From positions 1 through 64,000 of the forward strand of contig CAWFYS010000013.1 of NCBI GenBank assembly GCA_963820075.1: a stretch of DNA of 64,000 bases, in the 5' to 3' direction. The stretch is from Kumtagia sp963820075 (GTDB lineage: Bacteria > Pseudomonadota > Alphaproteobacteria > Rhizobiales > Rhizobiaceae). The position numbers were made by a program, and so were the translations under genes. Positions 20,501 to 30,122 of the stretch are shown piece after piece. How positions within the stretch are numbered: position 1 is the first letter of the stretch; every line of letters begins with the position of its first letter. Under the pieces are notes generated by a model. That model worked only from the letters and a program-made list of their open reading frames with translations, was not told the origin of the DNA and did not search any database.

Positions 20501-21052
20501 ATGAAGGCTACCAGACTGGCCATTCCCGAGGTCGTCATGTTGGAACCGCGGGTCTTTGGAGACGATCGGGGCTTCTTCTTCGAGAGCTTCAATCAAAAAT
20601 TGTTCGAGGAGGCCATCGGCGTGGAGGCCCGATTCGTCCAGGACAACCATTCACGCTCCGAGCGCGGCGTGCTGCGTGGTCTTCACTACCAGCGCCCGCC
20701 GCGCGCGCAGGCGAAACTCGTTCGTGCCGTGGTTGGCGAGGTGCTGGATGTCGCGGTTGACATCCGCCGCTCGTCGCCGACTTACGGCCGCTGGGTTTCG
20801 GCCCTGCTGTCGGCTGACAACAAGCGGCAGCTCTGGATACCTGTGGGCTTTGCCCATGGATTTGTAACGCTCTCGGCATCGGCGGAGTTCGTCTACAAGA
20901 CGACGGACTATTACGCGCCCGATACAGAACGATGCATAGCGTGGAACGACGCCGATCTTGGGATCGACTGGCGGATCGACGCCGCGCACATACGGCTTTC
21001 GAACAAGGACATGGCGGGCGAGGCACTCAAACTGGCTGAAACATTCGACTGA
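20501..21052 (+). CDS. rfbC: dTDP-4-dehydrorhamnose 3,5-epimerase
   Basis: Cupin-fold epimerase for the third step of dTDP-L-rhamnose synthesis, converting dTDP-4-dehydro-6-deoxyglucose to the rhamno form. The 183 residues match the family length. Visible are RGFFFESFNQ, FVQDNHSRSERGVLRGLHYQ (catalytic His in LHYQ), VVGEVLDVAVDIRRSSPT and IPVGFAHGF. I chose the ATG at 20501 because it is preceded by AAGGGGG and begins MKATRLAIPEV; the upstream extension does not align. rfbD follows 116 bp later. rfbA and rfbB are not in the window. Confidence 0.95.
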   Translation: MKATRLAIPEVVMLEPRVFGDDRGFFFESFNQKLFEEAIGVEARFVQDNHSRSERGVLRGLHYQRPPRAQAKLVRAVVGEVLDVAVDIRRSSPTYGRWVSALLSADNKRQLWIPVGFAHGFVTLSASAEFVYKTTDYYAPDTERCIAWNDADLGIDWRIDAAHIRLSNKDMAGEALKLAETFD

Positions 21053-21168
21053 ACCTGCCGCACCGCGATGCGGTGGGGTACAATGCAGTCGCGGCTGTCG
21101 TGCCATCCTGACGGAAAATTGTCGGCTGGTCGCGGTGCAAACAGCAATAGATCAGGAGACCGCGGCCC

Positions 21169-22068
21169 TTGACGATACTTCTGTTCGGACGGAACGGTCA
21201 GGTCGGGTGGGAACTGCAGCGGGCCCTGGCGCCCCTGGCGCCGGTCGTGGCCCTGGACCGGGCCGAGGCCGACCTTGCGGATCCCGCGCGTATTCGTGCG
21301 GTTATTGCCGGGGTCAAACCTCGGATAATTGTCAACGCAGCCGCTTACACGGCAGTCGACAGGGCCGAATCCGAGGAAGACCTCGCCCATGTGGTCAATT
21401 GCGCTTCCGTGGGGGCGATGGCCGAGGAAGCGAAGGCACTCGGCGCCTGCCTCGTTCACTATTCCACCGACTATGTTTTCGATGGAACCAAGGGCGCCGC
21501 CTATGTCGAGACGGACCAGCCAAATCCGATCAATGCGTATGGCCGTACGAAACTCGCCGGCGAGGAGGCGATCCGCCGCTCGCAGTGTGTCCACCTGATC
21601 TTTCGGACGAGCTGGGTCTACGCGAACCGGGGAAGGAATTTCGCCGCGACGATGCTGCGATTGGCTGGCGAACGCGACGAGCTTCGCGTGGTCGGCGATC
21701 AGGTCGGCGCGCCGACAAGCGCGGAACTCATCGCCGATGCGACGGCGCTTTGCCTGTTCAGCCGCCGCTGCGCTCCGGACCTGCTGGCCGAGGTCGCCGG
21801 AACCTACAATCTCGCGTCGAGCGGTGCGACTTCGTGGTACGACTACGCGCGTTATGTGATCGGCGAGGCGGTCCGTGGCGGGGCAGTCCTGAAAATTACC
21901 GCCGACGGCATTTTGCCGGTAGCCTCGTCGGAATATCCGACCGCCGCCGCGCGGCCGCTGAATTCGCGGCTGGCCTCGGAGAAGATCACCGACATCTTCG
22001 GCATTACGATGCCGGACTGGCGCGACCATGCCGCTCGCTTCGTGACCGAAAGGATTTCGGGAGGCTGA
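21169..22068 (+). CDS. rfbD: dTDP-4-dehydrorhamnose reductase
   Basis: NADPH-dependent short-chain-type reductase that completes dTDP-L-rhamnose. It has 299 residues with an N-terminal nucleotide-binding motif LLFGRNGQVGWEL, the catalytic region STDYVFDG and YGRTKLAGE (Tyr/Lys pair), and FRTSWVYANRGRNF. The start is a TTG at 21169; a good ribosome binding site (CAGGAG) lies about ten bases upstream and the TTG gives the expected MTILLFG start. It is probably co-transcribed with rfbC, feeding rhamnose into lipopolysaccharide or exopolysaccharide. Confidence 0.95.
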   Translation: MTILLFGRNGQVGWELQRALAPLAPVVALDRAEADLADPARIRAVIAGVKPRIIVNAAAYTAVDRAESEEDLAHVVNCASVGAMAEEAKALGACLVHYSTDYVFDGTKGAAYVETDQPNPINAYGRTKLAGEEAIRRSQCVHLIFRTSWVYANRGRNFAATMLRLAGERDELRVVGDQVGAPTSAELIADATALCLFSRRCAPDLLAEVAGTYNLASSGATSWYDYARYVIGEAVRGGAVLKITADGILPVASSEYPTAAARPLNSRLASEKITDIFGITMPDWRDHAARFVTERISGG

Positions 22069-22314
22069 CCGGCGCTCATTCCACTGCATCGGAAAATGCG
22101 CAATGAGCCATTGTTCACGGCCACCGCCCGCGCCACAGCTAAGCCCCTTGGTTGGCGCCATTGTCCGAATGACCCTCGCGGCATTTTCCAATGCGCGGGA
22201 ACCATTCCTTCAGTCGGCTTGTTCCCACCGCCGGCAGGCAGGATAGTGGTTGCGCTGGCCGGGTTCGAGGTGGCGAATTGGGCGCGGCCAGTCGCTAAAC
22301 GGGGTCGATGAGCC

Positions 22315-22659
22315 ATGTTCAAGTTCAGGTTGCGCAGTCCGTCCCGCGACCTTGAAACGGGCGAATCGCGCTTTAGCCGTCTTGAACGGCTTCTTGATCA
22401 GCTCCTGGCCGAGATAGAATCAGAACGCTCGGGTTTGCGAAACCGCTATGATTCCGCGGTCGCCGATGCCGCCTTTCTGCTGGACAGCATCGAGAACGAA
22501 GCGCCCTCCGCGTCGAGCTCCAGGCGCTCCGATGAGCTTACGGCGGTAGTAACTGCCTTTGAGCTTCGAATGAAGAGTTTGGAGCAACAGCATGCCTTTT
22601 TCAGCCGGATTCGGCGAAATGCCTCTATTGCGTTGGCGGTCGAGCAAGCCGAATCATAG
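22315..22659 (+). CDS. Small hypothetical coiled-coil protein
   Basis: The 114 residues start MFKFRLRSPSRDLETGESRF. They are rich in Leu, Glu, Arg and Ser and are probably mostly helical; the stretch FSRLERLLDQLLAEIESERS looks like a coiled coil. There is no signal peptide or membrane helix. I do not recognise the family. It is 246 bp after rfbD and has codon use like its neighbours, so it is plausibly real. Confidence 0.5.
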   Translation: MFKFRLRSPSRDLETGESRFSRLERLLDQLLAEIESERSGLRNRYDSAVADAAFLLDSIENEAPSASSSRRSDELTAVVTAFELRMKSLEQQHAFFSRIRRNASIALAVEQAES

Positions 22660-22967
22660 CAACTATCGAATTGCCGACGAGATGGTTTCTCGACAATAAC
22701 TTGCGGCGGGCGCCGTTCAAACCATCATTGCGGCGAGACGACCTCCTCGACCGGAATCTGGACCGAAACATCACGCCATATAGTATCTGGAAACCAATGG
22801 CCTGTTGAGCCATGATCCTCTCACCAGCCCGCCCTCCGTGGCGCGCTGGTCTGCCCGGCCCCCGCCGGACAGAATGGCGGCCAATGTTGTCAGCTACACC
22901 AAGCTACTGAGCAAGATCCGTCAGGACAGGGTCCGAAGGACCAGCAGAAAGCGAAAGGTGAACTGGA
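22660..22967. other. Intergenic, nothing recognised
   Basis: The 308 bp before the sulfatase gene show no convincing gene or terminator. Confidence 0.4.
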
Positions 22968-24782
22968 ATGCCAATTGTTACCATCAATCACCCCGGCCCG
23001 ACCCCTGAAAAGGACCAAGACTATCGCACCGAAGGTGTCAGCCGGCGGTCGTTACTGCTCGGCGGCACGACGCTTGCAGCCGCTGCCTTCGCCTCCGCAG
23101 TGCCGGCTGCTCAGGCGCAACAGCAGCCTGCGGCGCCATCCGGCGGCAAGCCCAACATCCTCGTCATCTTCGGCGACGATATCGGCACGGCGAACATAAG
23201 CGCCTATTCGCATGGGCTGATGGGCTACCACACCGCGAACATCGACAGCATCGCGCTGGGCGGCATCATGTTCCTTCACTACTACGCCGAGCAATCGTGC
23301 ACGGCGGGCCGCGCCGCATTCCTCACCGGTCAGCACGGCATCCGCACCGGGCTGACGAAGGTGGGCTTCCCCGGCGCGCCGATGGGCATGAGCCAGCTCG
23401 ATCCGTCGATCGGCGGCCTCCTGAAGAATCTCGGCTACGCCACGGGTCAATTCGGCAAGAACCATGTCGGCGACCGCAACGAGACCTTGCCGACGGTGAA
23501 CGGTTTCGATGAGTTCTTCGGCAATCTCTACCATCTGAACGCCGAGGAGGAGCCGGAACTGCCTGACTATCCGAAGGACCCGGCCTATCTCGCCAAATTC
23601 GGCCCACGCGGCGTGCTGCGCTGCAAGGCGACCGATGTGGACGACCCCACGGTGGACCCGCGCTTCGGCAAGGTCGGCAAGCAAACGATCGAGGACACCG
23701 GCGCGCTGACAAAGAAACGCATGGAGACGATCGACGACGAAACATCGTCCGCCGCGATCGATTTCATGAAGCGCCAGCAGACGGCCGGCAAGCCGTTCTT
23801 CTGCTGGTTCAATTCGACCCGTATGCATCTGCGCACGCATGTGCGCGACAGCCATCGCGGCCGCTACCAGCACGGCGACAGCGAATATATCGACGGCATG
23901 ATGGAGCATGACGATACCGTCGGAAGCCTGCTCAAGTCGCTCGACGATATGGGGATCGCGAACAATACGATCGTCGTCTACACCACCGACAACGGGCCGC
24001 ATATGAATTCCTGGCCGGATGGCGCCATGACCTGGTTCCGCTCCGAGAAGAACACCAATTGGGAGGGCGCCTTCCGCGTACCCTGCTTCGTCCGCTGGCC
24101 GGGCGTCATCGAGCCCGGCACGGTCACCAATGAATTGATGAGCCACAATGACTGGGTTCCCACGCTCTGCGCGATCGCCGGCGAACCGGCCATCGTGGAA
24201 AAGCTCAAGCAGGGCTACACGGCCATCGGCCTCGACTACAAGGTGCATCTCGACGGCTACGACCAGTCCGAATTCCTGCGCACCGTGCAGGGCACCGCGG
24301 CTGTCAACAATGGGGTGAAGAGCGCCCGCGACAAATTCTTCTACTCCGACGACGACGGCGTGCTCGTCGGCATGCGGCAAGGCGACTACAAGTATGTTTT
24401 TTCGGAGCAGCGCAAGGAAGGCACGATGGCCGTGTGGGCCGAGCCGTTCACGACGCTCCGCCTGCAGAAAATCTTCAACCTGTTCCAGGACCCGTTCGAA
24501 CGGGCCGACATCACCTCCAACACCTTCTGGGATTGGCAGCTCAACCATGTCGGCTCCGCTTACGGCATGATGGACGAGGTGTTCAAGTTCGTGGAAACCT
24601 TCCAGGAGTTTCCGCCCCGCTCGTTCCCGCCGTCGTTCAATCCGGCGAATGTTATGGAATCGACGCTCGACGGCATAAAGCGCAGGGAGGCGTTCAAGCA
24701 GAATCTTGACCTTGAGAGGGTCCGCGGCAGTCTCAACAAGATGATTGACGAGGCGCTCCAGCATCGCGCCACGCAGCAATAG
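22968..24782 (+). CDS. Tat-exported arylsulfatase (type I, formylglycine-dependent)
   Basis: The 604-residue sulfate-ester hydrolase carries a twin-arginine signal (SRRSLLLGGTTLAAAAF, residues 25-41, with AQA cleavage-like sites) and so is exported folded to the periplasm. The metal site begins with NILVIFGDDIG. The formylglycine motif is SCTAGRAAFLTGQ with Cys111 and Arg115, a C-x-A-x-R variant of the usual C-x-P-x-R. GKNHVGD and TTDNGPHMNSWPDG supply further active-site residues. Tat export agrees with cytoplasmic formylglycine formation before transport. A modifying enzyme is not in the window. The natural substrate is unknown. The secreted phosphatase gene follows in the same direction. 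Confidence 0.92.
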   Translation: MPIVTINHPGPTPEKDQDYRTEGVSRRSLLLGGTTLAAAAFASAVPAAQAQQQPAAPSGGKPNILVIFGDDIGTANISAYSHGLMGYHTANIDSIALGGIMFLHYYAEQSCTAGRAAFLTGQHGIRTGLTKVGFPGAPMGMSQLDPSIGGLLKNLGYATGQFGKNHVGDRNETLPTVNGFDEFFGNLYHLNAEEEPELPDYPKDPAYLAKFGPRGVLRCKATDVDDPTVDPRFGKVGKQTIEDTGALTKKRMETIDDETSSAAIDFMKRQQTAGKPFFCWFNSTRMHLRTHVRDSHRGRYQHGDSEYIDGMMEHDDTVGSLLKSLDDMGIANNTIVVYTTDNGPHMNSWPDGAMTWFRSEKNTNWEGAFRVPCFVRWPGVIEPGTVTNELMSHNDWVPTLCAIAGEPAIVEKLKQGYTAIGLDYKVHLDGYDQSEFLRTVQGTAAVNNGVKSARDKFFYSDDDGVLVGMRQGDYKYVFSEQRKEGTMAVWAEPFTTLRLQKIFNLFQDPFERADITSNTFWDWQLNHVGSAYGMMDEVFKFVETFQEFPPRSFPPSFNPANVMESTLDGIKRREAFKQNLDLERVRGSLNKMIDEALQHRATQQ

Positions 24783-24975
24783 GATTCACCGACCCTGGCC
24801 GGTGCTTCCGGCGGGCCGGGTTTGCATTCGATCGAACTCGGACATGGCATGACATGCCCGCACAAGCGCGGTCATGGCTTCGACCGCATAATGATTGGTC
24901 CGATACCGCAACATAGCCGAGCCTGTCATGACGGATGCCCCGAAGGGGAAAGCTAAGCAGAGGAGAGATTCGACG

Positions 24976-25974
24976 TTGAAACGCCACCTTGCGATAGCGG
25001 TTTTCGTGATTGCCAGCTTCTGTTGCTGGAGCCGCCTGGCGTTCGCCCAAACCGATTTCTTACCCTCGTGGAACGATGGCGCCGCAAAGACGGCCATCAC
25101 CGAATTCGTCGCCAAGGTGACCGACGAGGGCGGCCCCGATTTCGTCAAGCCGGAGGAGCGCGTCGCAGTCTTCGACAATGACGGGACGCTGTGGTCCGAG
25201 CAGCCGGTCTATTTCCAGCTCCAGTTCGCGCTTGACCGCATCAAGGCGATGGCGCCCGACCATCCGGAGTGGAAGGAGACCGAGCCTTACAAGCCGGTGC
25301 TGGCCGGCGACATGAAGGGCCTCCTCGCAATGGGCGAGAAGGGACTGGTCGAGATCGTGGAAACTACGCACAGCGGCATGACGACGGACGAATTCAACAG
25401 AATAGTCGCCGACTGGCTGGCGACTGCGAGGCATCCGCGCTTCGACAGACCCTATGATCAACTCGTATACCAGCCTCAGCTCGAACTGCTCGACTATCTT
25501 CGGGCCAACGGCTTCAAGACCTTCATTGTTTCGGGTGGCGGGGTGGAGTTCATGCGCGTCTTTGCCGAGAAGGCGTATGGCATTCCGCCCGAGCAGGTCG
25601 TCGGCTCGTCGGGCGTCGTCAAGTTCCAGATGGGAAGCGACGGCAGGCCGTCACTGGTCAAGGAACCGAAGGTCGAGTTCGTCGACGACGGTCCCGGCAA
25701 GCCGGTCGGCATCAACCGCTTCATCGGCCGCCGCCCCGTCTTTGCTTTCGGCAATTCCGACGGCGACCTTCAGATGCTGCAATGGACGGCGGCCGATGAC
25801 GGCGCGAGCTTCATGGGCATCGTCCATCACACCGACGCCGAGCGCGAATGGGCCTATGACCGTCATTCGCATATCGGCAAGCTCGACAAGGCGCTCGACG
25901 AAGCTGTGGCGAAGGGCTGGACGGTAGTTGACATGAAAACGGATTGGAACGTCATCTATCCGCCCGCGCAATAG
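24976..25974 (+). CDS. Secreted HAD-superfamily phosphatase
   Basis: HAD hydrolase with the nucleophile motif FDNDGTLW (Asp67, Asp69), a Ser motif in TFIVSGGGVEFM, and the metal-binding end motif FAFGNSDGDLQML. I chose the TTG at 24976: AGAGGAGA lies about ten bases upstream and the resulting N-terminus is a typical Sec signal peptide (LAIAVFVIASFCCWSRLAFA, then QTDF). An ATG at 24928 is possible but has no ribosome binding site. The likely location is the periplasm. The family resembles phosphoserine-phosphatase-like acid phosphatases; the substrate is not known. With the sulfatase it may scavenge inorganic anions from organic esters. Confidence 0.87.
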   Translation: MKRHLAIAVFVIASFCCWSRLAFAQTDFLPSWNDGAAKTAITEFVAKVTDEGGPDFVKPEERVAVFDNDGTLWSEQPVYFQLQFALDRIKAMAPDHPEWKETEPYKPVLAGDMKGLLAMGEKGLVEIVETTHSGMTTDEFNRIVADWLATARHPRFDRPYDQLVYQPQLELLDYLRANGFKTFIVSGGGVEFMRVFAEKAYGIPPEQVVGSSGVVKFQMGSDGRPSLVKEPKVEFVDDGPGKPVGINRFIGRRPVFAFGNSDGDLQMLQWTAADDGASFMGIVHHTDAEREWAYDRHSHIGKLDKALDEAVAKGWTVVDMKTDWNVIYPPAQ

Positions 25975-26023
25975 AGAGTTGAGCTGGCTCCGGCGCGGAC
26001 GGCAACTGGCAGGGAGCGCGGAT

Positions 26024-26908
26024 ATGCAAGCATCGGAAATCGCCAAGCGGTTCAGGGTGGAGGACGGCGACGGCTTCCGGCTGTCCAAGATCAATCCGGG
26101 CGACACGTTCGGCCTCGACATCGAGAAGACTGAGGCCAAGAACATACTTGCCACCGGAACCAAGCGGCTTCGCGATCTTCAGGAGCAGCTTTATGCAGAA
26201 GGCACCCAGTCACTGCTGATCATATTGCAGGCGATGGACGCCGCGGGCAAGGACGGCGCCATTCAGCACGTCATGTCTGGCATCAATCCGCAGGGCTGCA
26301 CCGTTTATTCGTTCAAGGCGCCAAGCCAGACGGAACTCAGGCACGACTTCCTGTGGCGGACGACGCTTCCGCTGCCGGAACGCGGACATATAGGGATCTT
26401 CAATCGCTCCTACTACGAGGAGGTGTTGGTCGTGCGAGTGCTTCCGCAGATACTCGGCGGTCAGATGCTGCCGCCTCGCCTTGTCCACGACGATATCTGG
26501 AAGGAACGCTTCGAGGATATTCGCGGCTTCGAGCGGCACCTTTCCAGAAGCGGCACGGTCCTGATGAAGTTCTTCCTGCACGTTTCCAAGGACGAGCAGA
26601 AGAAGCGCTTTCTGGAACGTATCGACCAGAGCGAGAAGCATTGGAAGTTCAACGCGCGCGACGTGGCGGATCGGGAGCATTGGGACAAGTATATGTCGGC
26701 CTACGAGGACATGATCCAGCATACGTCGACCGAAGCGGCCCCGTGGCATGTCGTGCCCGCCGACAACAAATGGTTCTCGCGGCTGGTCATCTCGACGGCG
26801 ATCGTCGACAGGCTGGAAAAGATGGACCCGAAGTTTCCGCGGATCGACGAAGCGGGCCTGAAGGAAATGGCGGACGCGCGTGCGGCGCTGATTTCGGAGA
26901 AAAAATAA
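26024..26908 (+). CDS. ppk2: Polyphosphate kinase 2 family protein
   Basis: Cytoplasmic enzyme transferring phosphate between polyphosphate and nucleotides. It has 294 residues with P-loop AMDAAGKDGAIQHVMSG, the lid/active segment GIFNRSYYEEVLVVRVLP, and the PPK2 end block KFNARDVADREHWDKYMSAYE followed by WHVVPADNKWFSRL. The ATG at 26024 follows AGGGAG and gives MQASEIAKRF; an upstream start has no support. It follows the secreted phosphatase after 49 bp, so phosphate storage next to phosphate release is suggestive. Whether it prefers ADP, GDP or AMP cannot be told from sequence alone. Confidence 0.93.
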   Translation: MQASEIAKRFRVEDGDGFRLSKINPGDTFGLDIEKTEAKNILATGTKRLRDLQEQLYAEGTQSLLIILQAMDAAGKDGAIQHVMSGINPQGCTVYSFKAPSQTELRHDFLWRTTLPLPERGHIGIFNRSYYEEVLVVRVLPQILGGQMLPPRLVHDDIWKERFEDIRGFERHLSRSGTVLMKFFLHVSKDEQKKRFLERIDQSEKHWKFNARDVADREHWDKYMSAYEDMIQHTSTEAAPWHVVPADNKWFSRLVISTAIVDRLEKMDPKFPRIDEAGLKEMADARAALISEKK

Positions 26909-27002
26909 AAATTTCGTAGGCAGCCCGGAACTTCTTGCCATGCGCAAAGGTCCGGGTGAGCGCGACGCTACGAGGCGTAGCGAAACGAATCGCGATGCCC
27001 GG

Positions 27003-28091
<1,089 letters not shown>

Positions 28092-28095
28092 CGAT

Positions 28096-28944
28096 CTATC
28101 CTTTGACCGCGCCGGCGGTGAGACCGGTGACGAGGTAGCGCTGCAGGAATGCGAAGAAAATACACACGGGGATGAGTGCCAGCACGGATGCCGCCATCAT
28201 CTGTCCCCAGTCGACGCCGAACTTGCCTATGAAGGTAAGCAGGCCGACGGCGAAAGTTTTCTGATTTTCGCTGCTGATCAGCATCAGCGCGAACAGCAGC
28301 TCGCTCCAGGCCGCGGTGAAGACGAAACCAAGCGTCGCCCCCATTCCCGGCAGGGTGAGGGGAATGATGACGCGGCGCAATGCCTGGGCGCGCGTGCAGC
28401 CGTCGATCATCGCGGCCTCCTCCAGATCCTTCGGAATGCCGTCGAAGAAGGACTGCATCAGAAAGGTCGCGAAGGCGGTGTTGAAGGCCGTGTATATGAT
28501 GATCAGGCCGACAAGGCTGTTGGTAAGACCGAGCTGGCCCATGATCCGGTACATGGGAGGGATGACCATGACCAGGGGGAAGGTCTGGGTCAGCAGCAGC
28601 GCGATGGCGAGCGCCGCCTTGGCGCGGAAAGCGAAACGCGACATCGCGTAGCCGGCCAGGCTTGCGACCACCGTGACGAGTGCGGCGGTCGCCAGCGAAA
28701 CGATGACACTGTTCAGGAAGTAGCGCGGGAAATCCGAGGCGCGAAGGACGGTCGCGAAGTTCTCGAACGTGGTCCGCGACGGCCACAAGGTGATGCCTTC
28801 CGAATAAAGCAGCGATTGCGGCGTGACCGAGATCTTAAGGGTCCAGTAGATCGGGAACAGGGCGAACACCAGATAGGCGGCGATGGCGAAGTAGAGGCCG
28901 AAGCCGCCGATCAGGCGCGCCGAAGGGGAGCGTCCGGCTATCAT
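28096..28944 (-). CDS. ABC importer permease (MalG/UgpE type)
   Basis: This inner-membrane protein of 282 residues has six predicted helices and the EAA loop EEAAMIDGCTRAQALRRVII that contacts the ATPase. The ATG at 28944 overlaps the stop of the upstream permease (ATGA type), so translation is coupled. CUT1 family; the substrate is not deducible. Confidence 0.93.
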   Translation of the reverse strand: MIAGRSPSARLIGGFGLYFAIAAYLVFALFPIYWTLKISVTPQSLLYSEGITLWPSRTTFENFATVLRASDFPRYFLNSVIVSLATAALVTVVASLAGYAMSRFAFRAKAALAIALLLTQTFPLVMVIPPMYRIMGQLGLTNSLVGLIIIYTAFNTAFATFLMQSFFDGIPKDLEEAAMIDGCTRAQALRRVIIPLTLPGMGATLGFVFTAAWSELLFALMLISSENQKTFAVGLLTFIGKFGVDWGQMMAASVLALIPVCIFFAFLQRYLVTGLTAGAVKG

Positions 28945-29861
28945 CAGACATGCCTCACGAGCGAGCGGCGGATGCCGATCAGGGCCACCGCATAGAGGAT
29001 AAGCAGCAGCAGGAGCAGGACGGCCACCGCGGAGGCGTATCCTTTGTCCAGGGATTTGAAGGCGTTGACGTAGATGTAGACCGGGACCGTGCTGGTGGCG
29101 CCGGCCGGCCCGCCTTCGGTCATGACGAAGATCAGATCGGCGAAGGTGGCGACCCAGATCGTGCGCAGCATCACCGTGATGGCGATGGTCGGCGCGAGGA
29201 ACGGCAGTGTGACCTTGGTGAAACGCTGCCAGGGCGTGGCGCCATCGATCGCGGCGGCCTCGTGCATTTCCGAGGGGATGGACTTCAGCGCCGCAAGCAG
29301 GGTTATGGCGAAGAACGGAATGCCGAACCATACATTGGCGATGATCGGGCCCCACATGGCGGTGGAAGGATCGGACAGAATATTGGTCGGCTCGGCCTGC
29401 AGCCCGAGCGCATAGAGCCAATGCGGCAGCGGCCCGATGATCGGGTTGAACAGCCAGGCCCATGTGAGGCCGGAGAGAAACGACGGCACGGCCCAGGGCA
29501 GGAACACAATGGCCTGAACAAGTTTTCGGCCGACGAACGGCTTGTCCAGAAGCAAGGCCAGGCCGAGGCCGAGAAAGAACTGGAAGAACAGGCTGGCGAC
29601 CGTCCACCACAGCGTGTTGACGAGCGCCTGGCCCAGCACGGCGTCGGTGAGCATGGCCCGATACTGCGCAAGGCCGACAAACTCGGACTTGAACGCCGAG
29701 AATTTGCGGAACGAATAACTGACGCCGATGATGAGCGGCACCAGCAGGACCGTGACCAGAAGCACGATAGCCGGGCTGAGATACAGCCACGGTTCATAGC
29801 TGGCAAACCGGCTTCGACGCGGCTTGCCTGGCGCTCTGGGCTCGGACACGGCGTATGTCAT
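28944..29861 (-). CDS. ABC importer permease (MalF/UgpA type)
   Basis: The 305 residues include an N-terminal cytoplasmic tail rich in Arg and Lys and about six membrane helices. The EAA motif is HEAAAIDGATPWQRFTKVTL. It pairs with the following permease to form the channel. It lies 261 bp downstream of the binding-protein gene, and that gap contains a palindromic repeat that may reduce permease expression relative to the binding protein. Confidence 0.93.
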   Translation of the reverse strand: MTYAVSEPRAPGKPRRSRFASYEPWLYLSPAIVLLVTVLLVPLIIGVSYSFRKFSAFKSEFVGLAQYRAMLTDAVLGQALVNTLWWTVASLFFQFFLGLGLALLLDKPFVGRKLVQAIVFLPWAVPSFLSGLTWAWLFNPIIGPLPHWLYALGLQAEPTNILSDPSTAMWGPIIANVWFGIPFFAITLLAALKSIPSEMHEAAAIDGATPWQRFTKVTLPFLAPTIAITVMLRTIWVATFADLIFVMTEGGPAGATSTVPVYIYVNAFKSLDKGYASAVAVLLLLLLILYAVALIGIRRSLVRHV

Positions 29862-29922
29862 GACATCAATAGCTCGGATGAAGTGCGGAAGTCCGAAATC
29901 CGGACCAGCGAAGAGTTATAGT

Positions 29923-30054
29923 CACCCCTCTCCGGCTTGCCGCGCAAGCCACCTCTCCCCGCTGCGCAGGGGTGAGGATACGCCGGCCGGGCGCCCATCC
30001 TCGCGCGCGCGCGAAACGTGGGGAAGGTGGCCGCGAAGCGGCCGGAGAGGGGGC
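29923..30054. repeat. Palindromic intergenic repeat
   Basis: The imperfect inverted ends, about 35 bp each (CACCCCTCTCCGGCTTGCCG at the left, the complement near GCGGCCGGAGAGGGGG at the right), flank a GC-rich centre. It lies inside the importer operon between the binding protein and the permeases. It may act as a 3' stabiliser or attenuator after the binding-protein message. Confidence 0.7.
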
Positions 30055-30122
30055 GAACCGCCGTCCAGCAAGCCGGGCTTCGGAGCGCTGACGAAGGCGT
30101 TGCCGCCGGGCGAGGTGGAATG

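Noticed and set aside
23052..24779. A 575-codon minus-strand frame opposite the sulfatase
   Set aside because: The sulfatase active-site motifs are on the plus strand; the opposite frame has no family resemblance.
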